In this document: piece after piece, positions 43,265 through 54,500 of the stretch
How the letters are laid out: every line of letters starts with the position of its first letter
How positions within the stretch are numbered: position 1 is the first letter of the stretch
Origin: Bufo bufo
Lineage: Eukaryota > Chordata > Amphibia > Anura > Bufonidae
Assembly (NCBI RefSeq): GCF_905171765.1
Contig: NC_053392.1
Span: 341,651,010-341,715,009 of the forward strand
Length of the DNA: 64,000 nucleotides
Reading direction: 5' to 3'
The notes under the pieces: generated by a model
What the model was told of the DNA's origin: nothing
What the model saw: only the letters and a program-made list of their open reading frames with translations
Database searches by the model: none
Made by a program: the position numbers and the translations under genes

Positions 43265-43480
43265 TAGAGTTGAGCGAACACCTGGATGTTCGGGTTCGAG
43301 AAGTTCGGCCGAACTTCCTGTAAATGTTAGGGTTCGGGATCCGAACCCGAACCGAACTTCGTCCCGAACCCGAACCCCATTGAAGTCAATGGGGACCCGA
43401 ACTTTTGGGCACTAAAAAGGCTGTAAAACAGCCCAGGAAAGAGCTAGAGGGCTGCAAAAGGCAGCAACATGTAGGTAAAT
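43265..43480. promoter_or_regulatory. hAT-6 left TIR and subterminal motif cluster
   Basis: After the TIR, gttcgggttcg and its inverse cgaacccgaac recur several times within about 110 bp (43290-43395), including gaagttcggccgaactt. The other end has matching motifs (56705-56755). Subterminal motif clusters are typical hAT transposase binding sites; that role is inferred. Confidence 0.55.
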
Positions 43481-43639
43481 CCCCTGCAAACAAATGTGGA
43501 TAGGGAAATGAATTAAAATAAAAATAAAAAAAATAAAAATGAAACAATATCAATTGGACAGAGGTCCCATAGCAGAGAATCTGGCTTCACATCAGCAGAG
43601 AATCAGTCTCTTCATGCCATAGCAAAGAATCTGGCTTCA

Positions 43640-45497
43640 TGTCAGCACAGAATCAGTCTCTTCATGCCATAGCAGAGAATCTGGCTTCATGTCAGCACAG
43701 AATCAGTCTTCATGTCATAGCAGAGAATCAGGCTTCACGTCACCCACCACTGGAACAGGCCACTGTCACACATTTAGGCCCAGGCACCCAGACAGAGGAG
43801 AGCGGTCCCGTAACAGAGAATCTGGCCTTATGTCAGCGCAGAATCTGTCTTCATGTCATAGCAGAGAATCAGGCTTCACGTCACCCACCACTGGAACAGG
43901 CCACTGTCACACATTTAGGCCCCGGCACCCAGACAGAGGAGAGCGGTCCCGTAACAGAGAATCTGGCCTTATGTCAGCGCAGAATCTGTCTTCGTGTCAT
44001 AGCAGAGAATCAGGCTTCACGTCACCCACCACTGGAACAGGCCACTGTCACACATTTAGGCCCAGGCACCCAGGCAGAGGAGAGAGGTCCCGTAACAGAG
44101 AATCTGGCCTTATGACAGTGCAGAATCTGTATTCATGTCATAGCAGAGAATCAGGCTTCACGTCACCCACCACTGAAACAGGCCACTGTCACACATTTAG
44201 GCCCCGGCACCCAGACAGAGGAGAGCGGTCCCGTAACAGAGAATCTGGCCTTATGTCAGCGCAGAATCTGTATTCATGTCATAGCAGAGAATCAGGCTTC
44301 ACGTCACCCACCACTGGAACAGGCCACTGTCACACATTTAGGCCCCGGCACCCAGACAGAGGAGAGTGGTCCTGTAACAGAGAATCTGGCCTTATGTCAG
44401 CGCAGAATCTGTATTCATGTCATAGCAGAGAATCAGGCTTCACGTCACCCACCACTGGAACAGGCCACTGTCACACATTTAGGCCCCGGCACCCAGACAG
44501 AGGAGAGCGGTCCCGTAACAGAGAATCTGGCCTTATGTCAGCGCAGAATCTGTCTTCATGTCATAGCAGAGAATCAGGCTTCACGTCACCCACCACTGGA
44601 ACAGGCCACTGTCACACATTTAGGCCCAGGCACCCAGGCAGAGGAGAGAGGTCCCGTAACAGAGAATCTGGCCTTATGACAGTGCAGAATCTGTATTCAT
44701 GTCATAGCAGAGAATCAGGCTTCACGTCACCCACCACTGGAACAGGCCACTGTCACACATTTAGGCCCCGGCACCCAGACAGAGGAGAGCGGTCCCGTAA
44801 CAGAGAATCTGGCCTTATGTCAGCGCAGAATCTGTATTCATGTCATAGCAGAGAATCAGGCTTCACGTCACCCACCACTGGAACAGGCCACTGTCACACA
44901 TTTAGGCCCCGGCACCCAGACAGAGGAGAGCGGTCCTGTAACAGAGAATCTGGCCTTATGTCAGCGCAGAATCTGTCTTCATGTCATAGCAGAGAATCAA
45001 GCTTCACGTCACCCACCACTGGAACAGGCCACTGTCACACATTTAGGCCCAGGCACCCAGGCAGAGGAGAGAGGTCCCGTAACAGAGAATCTAGGCTTAT
45101 GTCAGCGCAGAATCTGTCTTCATGTCATAGCAGAGAATCAGGCTTCACGTCACCCACCACTGGAACAGGCCACTGTCACACATTTAGGCCCAGGCACCCA
45201 GGCAGAGGAGAGAGGTCCCGTAACAGAGAATCTGGCCTTATGTCAGCGCAGAATCTGTCTTCATGTCATAGCAGAGAATCAGGCTTCACGTCACCCACCA
45301 CTGGAACAGGCCACTGTCACACATTTAGGCCCCGGCACCCAGACAGAGGAGAGCGGTCCCGTAACAGAGAATCTGGCCTTATGTCAGCGCAGAATCTGTC
45401 TTCATGTCATAGCAGAGAATCAGGCTTCACGTCACCCACCACTGGAACAGGCCACTGTCACACATTTAGGCCCAGGCACCCAGGCAGAGGAGAGAGG
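43640..45497. repeat. 141-bp satellite array in hAT-6, left part
   Basis: About 13 units are present; cccgtaacagagaatctggc recurs at 43807, 43948 and 44089, so the period is exactly 141 bp (47 codons). Each unit has two related halves (cagagaatctggc... and cagagaatcaggc...). Because 141 is divisible by 3 and the unit lacks stops in two frames, long frames arise (615 codons at 43689-45536). These are not considered genes. The array continues at 50836 after Gypsy-B. Confidence 0.95.
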
Positions 45498-45988
45498 TGT
45501 CATGGTCTTACCTGCTTGCTGCTCTCCTTCGTTTGACATGTGCTGGCGGCCATCTTGGGTCCTGGGTTTCTTGTAGCCTTCCACCCTGCGGCTCCTCCTT
45601 CCCCTGGGAGGAGCTGGATGCCTAGCTCATATATATAGGAGGTCTGTGGCTTCAGTTCCTTGCTTGGTCCTCTTGTGTTCACATGCTTCTAAGACTGCTG
45701 CTGCTTCTGGTTCCTGATCCTGGCTTCGTCTGACTACCCTGCTGGTTCCTGATCCTGGCTTCGTCTGACTACCCTGCTGGTTCCTGATCCTGGCTTCGTC
45801 TGACTACCCTGCTGGTTCCTGATCCTGGCTTCGTCTGACTACCCTTCTGGTTCCTGACCTCTGGCTTCGCAAAGACTCTGCTCGGTTTCACCATCCGTTT
45901 GGACTTTTGCTTTACAGCTTTATTTTCAATAAAGCCTTCTTATTTTCATTTATCTCTTGTTGTACGTCTGGTTCATGGTTCCGTGACA
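45498..45988 (+). repeat. Gypsy-B 5' LTR, 491 bp
   Basis: The LTR runs from tgtcatggtctt to ttccgtgaca and reads as identical to 50345-50835. A TATA box (tatatata, about 45630) and a poly(A) signal (aataaa, 45928-45933) give it a normal U3-R-U5 layout. Four 35-bp direct repeats (gttcctgatcctggcttcgt...) lie between them at about 45708-45850. Confidence 0.95.
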
Positions 45989-46001
45989 TTAGGACCAAGC
46001 C

Positions 46002-49000
46002 ATGAATTCTGACGGTACAGGGCCATCCTCGCTACCCACGCTGGTTGCCAGACTTGATCAGCAGGATCACCTGTTGGGTCGGTTCGCTGTGGCGTTGCAA
46101 ACCCTGCTTGAACGCACGGCTCATTTCGCTCCCGTTGCCGATGGGTCGGTTGTCGCTCCTGGGCTCGCTCCTACTGCCGCTCCGGTTGTTGCGCCAGAGT
46201 CTACCCCGACACCTGTTGTTGCGCCTGCGGTGTTTCGGGGTATGACCGGTTCTGCCCCTCTTCCACAGCGCTTTGGGGGAGAGCCAACTCAGTGCCGAGG
46301 TTTCCTTAACCAGGTGGGCATTTATTTTGAGTTGCTGCCACATGCCTTTCCTACTGAGAGATCAAAGGTGGGCTTCTTGATCTCGCTGCTCTCGGACAAG
46401 GCCTTGGCCTGGGCCAGCCCTTTATGGGAGAACAACAATCCGGTGGTTGCCGAGTTTTCCGGTTTTGTTGCTTCTCTTCGGAAGGTATTCGATGTGCCGG
46501 CTCGTGCTGCCTCTGCTGCGAAGCTCCTTATGTCCATCAGACAGGGTTCACGATCCGTAGCTGAATACGCCATTGAGTTTCGTACCCTGGCAGCAGAGGT
46601 GGGCTGGAATAATGAGGCTCTGGTCGCTGCTTTCTCTCATGGTCTCTCGGATGCCTTGAAGGATGAGGTTGCAGCTAAGGACCTACCAGTTGAGCTCGAG
46701 TCTCTTATTTCTTTCCTGATTTTGATTGACACCAGACTCAGGGAGAGACCTTCCTTTAAGGAGAACCTGCGGAGGTCTTCTAACAGATTGGTGCCTACGT
46801 TTGCTGTCCCACCCGTGCCTCCCTCTCCTCCCACGCCTCCTGGGGATGACTTGTCTGGGGGTGAACCCATGCAGCTGGGGTTTGCTCGCCTGTCCGAGGG
46901 GGAGAGGGCACTCCGGAGACGCGAGGGCCGATGCATGTACTGTGGTCTCGGTGGGCATTTTCGGTTGGCATGTCCGAACCGTCCGGGAAACGCTCGTACC
47001 CTGAGATCCTGTCGGGGGCAGATCTTGGGTGGAGTCTCCTCGTCCCCGGTTTCCCGTGTTGACAAACCACTGATCACTGTTGTCCTCTCCTGGGTCGGGG
47101 GCTCGGTGACGACCCAGGCGTTGGTGGACTCTGGTGCTGGTGGTTTGTTCATTGATAGTGTGTTCGCTGCCGCCAATTCCATTCCTCTGCAGGCTCGAGG
47201 TTCCCCACTGGCTCTTGAGGCGATAGACGGCAGACCCCTTCTGCCGCCACACGTGACTCATGAGACCCTTCCAGTGGGGATAGCCATTGGTGCCGTTCAC
47301 AGAGAGTCGGTCTGCCTCCAGGTTATTTCGTCTCCACACTACTCGGTGGTCTTGGGGTACCCCTGGCTCCAGAAGCATAATCCGACTTTCGATTGGAGAT
47401 CGGTCGAGATCCTCTCGTGGTCACCGCAGTGTGGGGCTAGTTGCATCCATGGGTCTGTCAAGTTGCTGTGTACTTCCTCGGACTCTCTGTTGCCTCCTGA
47501 ATACGAGGAGTACCGGGATGTATTCGATAAGGTGCGCGCGGTTGCCCTACCTCCGCACCGCCCATACGATTGTGCCATAGAGTTACAATCTGGTGCCGTT
47601 CCTCCTCGTGGCAAAGTCTATCCACTGTCGGTAGCGGAGAATGAGGCCATGGAGGAGTACGTGAGGGAGGCGCTTTCACGCGGACACATTCGCAAATCTT
47701 CGTCCCCGGCAGGGGCTGGATTTTTCTTTGTGAAAAAGAAGGGCGGTGAGTTGAGGCCTTGCATCGATTACAGGGGTCTCAATCGCATCACGATCAAGAA
47801 CGCTTACCCGATACCCTTGATTTCCGAGCTGTTCGATCGCCTTAAAGGGGCCACGGTCTTTACCAAACTCGACCTGAGGGCGGCATATAACCTGGTAAGG
47901 ATCAAGGCGGGCGATGAGTGGAAGACCGCGTTTAACACCAGGACCGGTCATTACGAATCCTTGGTTATGCCCTTTGGGTTGTGCAATGCGCCCGCAGTCT
48001 TTCAGGAATTCATCAACGATGTTTTCCGTGACCTGTTGCAGCAGTGTGTGGTAGTCTATTTGGATGACATCTTGGTATATTCTGAATCCATGGAGGCCCA
48101 CATTCTGGATGTCAGACGAGTGTTGCAACGGTTACGAGAGAACAAGCTGTTCGGTAAGCTTGAGAAATGCGAATTTCACCGATCCCAGGTAACCTTCTTA
48201 GGTTACATCATTTCCGCTGAGGGGTTCTCCATGGATCCTGAGAAGGTTTCGGCTGTCTTACAGTGGCCCCAGCCCAGTGGTCTTCGTTCCCTGCAGCGCT
48301 TTTTGGGCTTCGCCAATTATTATCGGAAGTTCATCAGGGACTTTTCCATGCTGGCCAAGCCTCTCACGGATCTGACCAGGAAGGGCAGTAATTCCCAGGT
48401 CTGGCCGCTCGAGGCCATCCGAGCTTTTGAGGCCCTAAAGTCCGCCTTTGTGTCGGCTCCGATTCTGTCGCATCCCAACCCTGGGTTGCCCTTTGTCCTC
48501 GAGGTGGACGCGTCTGAGACGGGAGTAGGCGCCCTTCTGTCTCAGCGTAGAACACCAGAGGGTCCTCTGCTTCCTTGTGGGTTTTACTCCCGGAAACTGT
48601 CTTCCGCGGAGTGCAACTATCAGATTGGTGACAGGGAGTTATTGGCCATCGTGCAGGCCCTTAAAGAATGGAGGCACTTGCTCGAGGGTTCGGTGGTTCC
48701 GGTTCTCATCCTGACGGACCACAAGAATCTGACCTACCTTTCTGAGGCCAAGAGATTGACACCACGTCAGGCCAGATGGGCTCTGTTCTTGTCACGTTTT
48801 AATTACGTGGTCTCCTACCTACCCGGTTCCAAGAACATCAGGGCGGATGCCTTATCACGGCAGTACTCCGAGCTGTCCAGGGAGGAGTCGATTCCGACTT
48901 CGGTCATACCTCCGAATCAGATCCTGGCCGCCATTCGCACCAGCCTGACCTCTCCCCTGGGTGAGCAGATTTTGGCGGCTCAATCTGGTGCTCCCTCTGG

Positions 49001-50333
49001 GAGACCCAACGGCAGATGTTTTGTGCCTGAGGAGTTGCGCACTCGGTTGTTGCGAACCTACCATAACTCCAAGACCGCGGGGCATCCTGGAAAGAATCAG
49101 CTGTCCTGGGCTGTTTCACGTCTGTTCTGGTGGCCTTCCCTACGTTCCGACATCGCCGCATATGTAGCGGCATGCTCCGTTTGTGCCCAGAGTAAGTCCC
49201 CTCGGCACCTTCCGTTGGGCCTTCTGCAACCCATAGCCACCGGGGAGCGCCCATGGTCACACCTGGGGATGGATTTCATTGTGGACCTCCCTGCATCCCG
49301 AGGCCATACGGTCATTCTCATGATTGTGGATCGGTTTTCCAAAATGTGCCACTGTGTTCCTCTCAAGAAGTTACCCTCTGCACAAGAGTTGGCCACGATT
49401 TTTGCCAGGGAGGTCTTCCGGTTGCACGGTTTGCCTAAGGAGATTGTGTCGGATCGGGGGAGTCAGTTTGTGTCCAGGTTCTGGCGCGCCTTTTGCTCCC
49501 AGTTGGGGATTCATCTCTCCTTCTCCTCGGCCTACCACCCTCAGTCCAATGGGGCCGCAGAACGATCCAATCAGGCCTTGGAGCAATTCCTTCGTTGCTA
49601 TGTCTCCGATCACCAAGACAATTGGGTTGACCTCCTGCCTTGGGCTGAGTTTGCCAGGAACACGGCGGTGAACTCTTCCTCTGGGACGTCTCCCTTCATG
49701 GCCAATTATGGGTTCCAACCTGCCGTGTTACCGGAGGTATTCTCTCGCCAGGATATTCCGGCTGTGGAGGATCACCTTTCCGTCCTACGTGCTTCTTGGG
49801 TACAGATCCAGAAGTCCCTTGAGGTCTCTGCGCAGCGCCAGAGATTCCAGGCTGATCGCAGACGAGCGCCTGCTCCTTCCTACCAGGTCGGAGACCGTGT
49901 ATGGTTGTCCACCCGCAACCTCAACCTTCGAGTGCCCACTCCCAAGCTGGCGCCTCGCTTTGTTGGTCCCTTCCGAGTGCTTCGCAGGGTAAACCCGGTA
50001 GCCTATGCCCTTGCGCTTCCTCCTGGCATGCGGATCTCCAACGTGTTTCATGTCTCCCTGTTGAAGCCACTGGTGTGTAATCGTTTCACTTCCTCGGTTC
50101 CTCGGCCTCGTCCGGTCCAAGTGGGCAATCGTGAGGAATATGAGGTGAGCAATATCCTGGACTCACGCCTGGTCCGCGGTCGGTTGCAGTTTTTGGTCCA
50201 TTGGCGTGGTTATGGTCCAGAGGAGCGTTCCTGGGTTCCCTCCGCAGATGTCCATGCTCCTGTCTTGCTCCGAGCCTTCCACGCACGCTTCCCTCAGAAA
50301 CCGTTTTGTGCTCCGCGGAGGAGGGGCCCTTGA
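46002..50333 (+). CDS. Gypsy-B Gag-Pol fusion polyprotein, 1443 aa, intact
   Basis: One frame encodes everything needed for retrotransposition. Gag is residues 1-330, with the zinc knuckle CMYCGLGGHFRLACP at about 311. Protease has active site VDSGAGGLFIDS at about 376. Reverse transcriptase has VVYLDDILVYS at about 685 and RNase H has VLEVDASETGVGALLSQ at about 832. Integrase has the zinc-binding HNSKTAGHPG to CSVCAQSK at 1025-1065, then catalytic residues in MDFIVDLP, VSDRGSQF and NGAAERSNQ. The C-terminal chromodomain (YEVSNILDSRLVRGRLQFLV then HWRGYGPEERSWVP) likely guides integration to chromatin. ATG 46002 lies 14 bp after the LTR. Unlike Gypsy-A there is no gag-pol frameshift. All catalytic residues I checked are present. 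Confidence 0.96.
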   Translation: MNSDGTGPSSLPTLVARLDQQDHLLGRFAVALQTLLERTAHFAPVADGSVVAPGLAPTAAPVVAPESTPTPVVAPAVFRGMTGSAPLPQRFGGEPTQCRGFLNQVGIYFELLPHAFPTERSKVGFLISLLSDKALAWASPLWENNNPVVAEFSGFVASLRKVFDVPARAASAAKLLMSIRQGSRSVAEYAIEFRTLAAEVGWNNEALVAAFSHGLSDALKDEVAAKDLPVELESLISFLILIDTRLRERPSFKENLRRSSNRLVPTFAVPPVPPSPPTPPGDDLSGGEPMQLGFARLSEGERALRRREGRCMYCGLGGHFRLACPNRPGNARTLRSCRGQILGGVSSSPVSRVDKPLITVVLSWVGGSVTTQALVDSGAGGLFIDSVFAAANSIPLQARGSPLALEAIDGRPLLPPHVTHETLPVGIAIGAVHRESVCLQVISSPHYSVVLGYPWLQKHNPTFDWRSVEILSWSPQCGASCIHGSVKLLCTSSDSLLPPEYEEYRDVFDKVRAVALPPHRPYDCAIELQSGAVPPRGKVYPLSVAENEAMEEYVREALSRGHIRKSSSPAGAGFFFVKKKGGELRPCIDYRGLNRITIKNAYPIPLISELFDRLKGATVFTKLDLRAAYNLVRIKAGDEWKTAFNTRTGHYESLVMPFGLCNAPAVFQEFINDVFRDLLQQCVVVYLDDILVYSESMEAHILDVRRVLQRLRENKLFGKLEKCEFHRSQVTFLGYIISAEGFSMDPEKVSAVLQWPQPSGLRSLQRFLGFANYYRKFIRDFSMLAKPLTDLTRKGSNSQVWPLEAIRAFEALKSAFVSAPILSHPNPGLPFVLEVDASETGVGALLSQRRTPEGPLLPCGFYSRKLSSAECNYQIGDRELLAIVQALKEWRHLLEGSVVPVLILTDHKNLTYLSEAKRLTPRQARWALFLSRFNYVVSYLPGSKNIRADALSRQYSELSREESIPTSVIPPNQILAAIRTSLTSPLGEQILAAQSGAPSGRPNGRCFVPEELRTRLLRTYHNSKTAGHPGKNQLSWAVSRLFWWPSLRSDIAAYVAACSVCAQSKSPRHLPLGLLQPIATGERPWSHLGMDFIVDLPASRGHTVILMIVDRFSKMCHCVPLKKLPSAQELATIFAREVFRLHGLPKEIVSDRGSQFVSRFWRAFCSQLGIHLSFSSAYHPQSNGAAERSNQALEQFLRCYVSDHQDNWVDLLPWAEFARNTAVNSSSGTSPFMANYGFQPAVLPEVFSRQDIPAVEDHLSVLRASWVQIQKSLEVSAQRQRFQADRRRAPAPSYQVGDRVWLSTRNLNLRVPTPKLAPRFVGPFRVLRRVNPVAYALALPPGMRISNVFHVSLLKPLVCNRFTSSVPRPRPVQVGNREEYEVSNILDSRLVRGRLQFLVHWRGYGPEERSWVPSADVHAPVLLRAFHARFPQKPFCAPRRRGP

Positions 50334-50344
50334 GGGGGAGGTAC

Positions 50345-50835
50345 TGTCATGGTCTTACCTGCTTGCTGCTCTCCTTCGTTTGACATGTGCTGGCGGCCAT
50401 CTTGGGTCCTGGGTTTCTTGTAGCCTTCCACCCTGCGGCTCCTCCTTCCCCTGGGAGGAGCTGGATGCCTAGCTCATATATATAGGAGGTCTGTGGCTTC
50501 AGTTCCTTGCTTGGTCCTCTTGTGTTCACATGCTTCTAAGACTGCTGCTGCTTCTGGTTCCTGATCCTGGCTTCGTCTGACTACCCTGCTGGTTCCTGAT
50601 CCTGGCTTCGTCTGACTACCCTGCTGGTTCCTGATCCTGGCTTCGTCTGACTACCCTGCTGGTTCCTGATCCTGGCTTCGTCTGACTACCCTTCTGGTTC
50701 CTGACCTCTGGCTTCGCAAAGACTCTGCTCGGTTTCACCATCCGTTTGGACTTTTGCTTTACAGCTTTATTTTCAATAAAGCCTTCTTATTTTCATTTAT
50801 CTCTTGTTGTACGTCTGGTTCATGGTTCCGTGACA
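50345..50835 (+). repeat. Gypsy-B 3' LTR, 491 bp
   Basis: This has the same length and, by eye, the same sequence as the 5' LTR. It is preceded by a polypurine tract at 50332-50343 and followed by the second agagg duplication. Confidence 0.95.
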
Positions 50836-51402
50836 AGAGGTCCCGTAACAGAGAATCTGGCCTTATGTCAGCGCAGAATCTGTCTTCATGTCATAGCAGA
50901 GAATCAGGCTTCACGTCACCCACCACTGGAACAGGCCACTGTCACACATTTAGGCCCCGGCACCCAGACAGAGGAGAGCGGTCCCGTAACAGAGAATCTG
51001 GCCTTATGTCAGCGCAGAATCTGTCTTCATGTCATAGCAGAGAATCAGGCTTCACGTCACCCACCACTGGAACAGGCCACTGTCACACATTTAGGCCCAG
51101 GCACCCAGGCAGAGGAGAGAGGTCCCGTAACAGAGAATCTGGCCTTATGTCAGCGCAGAATCTGTCTTCATGTCATAGCAGAGAATCAGGCTTCACGTCA
51201 CCCACCACTGGAACAGGCCACTGTCACACATTTAGGCCCCGGCACCCAGACAGAGGAGAGCGGTTCCGTAACAGAGAATCTGGCCTTATGTCAGCGCAGA
51301 ATCTGTCTTCATGTCATAGCAGAGAATCAGGCTTCACGTCACCCACCACTGGAACAGGCCACTGTCACACATTTAGGCCCCGGCACCCAGACAGAGGAGA
51401 GG
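50836..51402. repeat. 141-bp satellite array in hAT-6, right part
   Basis: About four units of the same 141-bp repeat continue after Gypsy-B. The array stops at about 51402, roughly 120 bp beyond the transposase stop codon (transposase on the minus strand), so the satellite occupies its 3' untranslated side. Confidence 0.93.
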
Positions 51403-51518
51403 TTCATTCAACTTTGGGTTGCCCCGCAATATAATGGTAAAATGAAAATAAAAATAGGATTGAATGAGGAAGTGCCCTGGAGTAGAATAATATATTGCTG
51501 AGGGGAGGTAGTTAATAT

Positions 51519-54500
51519 CTAATCTGCACAAGGGATGGACAGGTCCTGTGGGATCCATGCCTGGTTCATTTTTATGAACGTCAGCTTGTCCACATTGGCT
51601 GTAGACAGGCGGCTGCGTTTGTCTGTAATGACGCCCCCTGCCGGGCTGAATACACGTTCAGACAAAACGCTGGCCGCCGGGCAGGCCAGCACCTCCAAGG
51701 CATAAAAGGCTAGCTCTGGCCACGTGGACAATTTGGAGACCCAGAAGTTGAATGGGGCCGAACCATCAGTCAGTACGTGGAGGGGTGTGCACAGGTACTG
51801 TTCCACCATGTTAGTGAAATGTTGCCTCCTGCTAACACGTTCCGTATCAGGTGGTGGTGCACTTAGCTGTGGCGTGTTGACAAAACTTTTCCACATCTCT
51901 GCCATGCTAACCCTGCCCTCAGAGGAGCTGGGCGTGACACAGCTGCGTTGGCGACCTCTTGCTCCTCCTCTGCCTTCGCCTTGGGCTTCCACTGGTTCCC
52001 CTGTGACATTTGGGAATGCTCTCAGTAGCGCGTCTACCAACGTGCGCTTGTACTCGCGCATCTTCCTATCACGCTCCAGTGTAGGAAGTAAGGTGGGCAC
52101 ATTGTCTTTGTACCGGGGATCCAGCAGGGTGGCAACCCAGTAGTCCGCACACGTTAAAATGTGGGCAACTCTGCTGTCGTTGCGCAGGCACTGCAGCATG
52201 TAGTCGCTCATGTGTGCCAGGCTGCCCAGAGGTAAGGACAAGCTGTCCTCTGTGGGAGGCGTATCGTTATCGTCCAGTGTTTCCCCCCAGCCACGCACCA
52301 GTGATGGGCCCAAGCTGCTTTGGGTGCCACCCCGCTGTGAACATGCTTCATCCTCATCCTCCTCCACCTCCTCCTCATCCTCGTCCTCCTCGTCCTCCAG
52401 TAGTGGGCCCTGTCTGGCCACATTTGTACCTGGCCTCTGGTGTTGCAAAAAACCTCCCTCTGAGTCACTTCGAAGAGACTGGCCTGAAAGTGCTAAAAAT
52501 GATCCCTCTTCCTCCTCTTCCTCCTGGGCCACCTCCTTTTCCATCATCGCCCTAAGTGTTTTCTCAAGGAGACATAGAAGTGGTATTGTAACGCTGATAA
52601 CGGCGTCATCGCCACTGGCCATGTTGGTGGAGTACTCGAAACAGCGCAACAGGGCACACAGGTCTCGCATGGAGGCCCAGTCATTGGTGGTGAAGTGGGT
52701 CTGATCCACAGTGCGACTGACCCGTGCGTGCTGCAGCTGAAACTCCACTATGGCCTGCTGCTGCTCGCACAGTCTGTCCAGCATATGCAAGGTGGAGTTC
52801 CACCTGGTGGGCACGTCGCATATGAGGCGGTGAGCGGGAAGGCCGAAGTTACGCTGTAGCGCAGACAGGCGAGCAGCGGCAGGGTGTGAACGCCGGAAGC
52901 GCGAATAGACGGCCCGCACTTTATGCAGCAGCTCTGACATGTCGGGGTAGTTGCGAATGAACTTCTGCACCACCAAATTCAGCACATGCGCCAGGCAAGG
53001 GATGTGCGTCAAACCGGCTAGTCCCAGAGCTGCAACGAGATTTCGCCCATTATCGCACACCACCAGGCCGGGCTTGAGGCTCACCGGCAGCAACCACTCG
53101 TCGGTATGTTGTTCTATACCCCGCCACAACTCCTGTGCGGTGTGGGGCCTGTCCCCCAAACATATGAGTTTCAGAATGGCCTGCTGACGTTTACCCCGTG
53201 CTGTGCTGAAGTTGTTGGTGAAGGTGTGTGGCTGACTGGATGAGCAGGTGGAAGAAGAGGAGGAGGAAGCTGAGTAGGAGGAGGAGGAGACAGGAGGCAA
53301 AGAATGTTGCCCTGCGATCCTTGGCGGCGGAAGGACGTGCGCCAAACAGCTCTCCGCCTGGGGCCCAGCCGCCACTACATTTACCCAGTGTGCAGTTAGG
53401 GAGATATAGCGTCCCTGGCCGTGCTTACTGGTCCACGTATCTGTGGTTAGGTGGACCTTGCCACAGATGGCGTTGCGCAGTGCACACTTGATTTTATCGG
53501 ACACTTGTTTGTGCAGGGAAGGCACGGCTCTCTTGGAGAAGTAGTGCCGGCTGGGAACAACATACTGTGGGACAGCAAGTGACATGAGCTGTTTGAAGCT
53601 GTGTGTGTCCACCAGCCTAAATGACAGCATTTCATAGGCCAGTAGTTTAGAAATGCTGGCATTCAGGGCCAGGGATCGAGGGTGGCTAGGTGGTAATTTA
53701 CGCTTTCTCTGAAATGTTTGTGAGATGGAGAGCTGAACGCTGCCGTGTGACATGGTTGAGATGCTTGGTGACGCAGGTGGTGGTGTTGGTGGTACATCCC
53801 ATGTTTGTTGGGCGGCAGGTGCCAACGTTCCTCCAGAGGCGGAGGAAGAGGCCGAGGCGGCGGCAGCAGCAGAAGAGGCCGAGGCAGCAGCAGCAGAAGA
53901 GGTAGCAGGGGGAGCCTGAGTGACTTCTTTGTTTTTAAGGTGTTTACTCCACTGCAGTTCATGCTTTGCATGCAGGTGCCTGGTCATGCAGGTTGTGCTA
54001 AGGTTCAGAACGTTAATGCCTCGCTTCAGGCTCTGATGGCACAGCGTGCAAACCACTCGGGTCTTGTCGTCAGCACATTGTTTGAAGAAGTGCCATGCCA
54101 GGGAACTCCTTGAAGCTGCCTTTGGGGTGCTCGGTCCCAGATGGCGGCGGTCAGTAGCAGGCGGAGTCTCTTGGCGGCGGGTGTTCTGATTTTGCCCACT
54201 GCTCCCTCTTTTGCTACGCTGTTGGCTCGGTCTCACCACTGCCTCTTCCTCCGAACTGTGAAAGTCAGTGGCACGACCTTCATTCCATGTGGGGTCTAGG
54301 ACCTCATCGTCCCCTGCATCGTCTTCCACCCAGTCTTGATCCCTGACCTCCTGTTCAGTCTGCACACTGCAGAAAGACGCAGCAGTTGGCACCTGTGTTT
54401 CGTCATCATCAGAGACGTGCTGAGGTGGTATTCCCATGTCCTCATCATCAGGAAAAATAAGTGGTTGTGCGTTAGTGCATTCTATCTCTTCCACCCCTGG

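Larger units (their letters stand above)
45498..50835 (+). mobile_element. Gypsy-B, full-length Ty3/Gypsy chromodomain retrotransposon
   Basis: The 5338-bp element has 491-bp LTRs that look identical and 5-bp target duplications agagg (45493-45497 and 50836-50840), within the hAT-6 satellite array. It has one uninterrupted gag-pol frame and a purine-rich tract (gagggggaggtac) before the 3' LTR. Identical LTRs mean a very recent insertion. The putative primer-binding stretch after the 5' LTR (ttaggaccaagcc) was not assigned to a tRNA. Confidence 0.96.

Noticed and set aside
43689..45536. 615-codon plus-strand open frame that looks like a repetitive protein
   Set aside because: It is produced by the 141-bp satellite (47 codons, no stop). 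A second frame is open over the same units, and the end runs into the Gypsy-B LTR. There is no start context or domain.
43640..51402. Regular repeats resembling a CRISPR array
   Set aside because: Units are contiguous with no unique spacers, and the DNA is clearly animal. It is a satellite.
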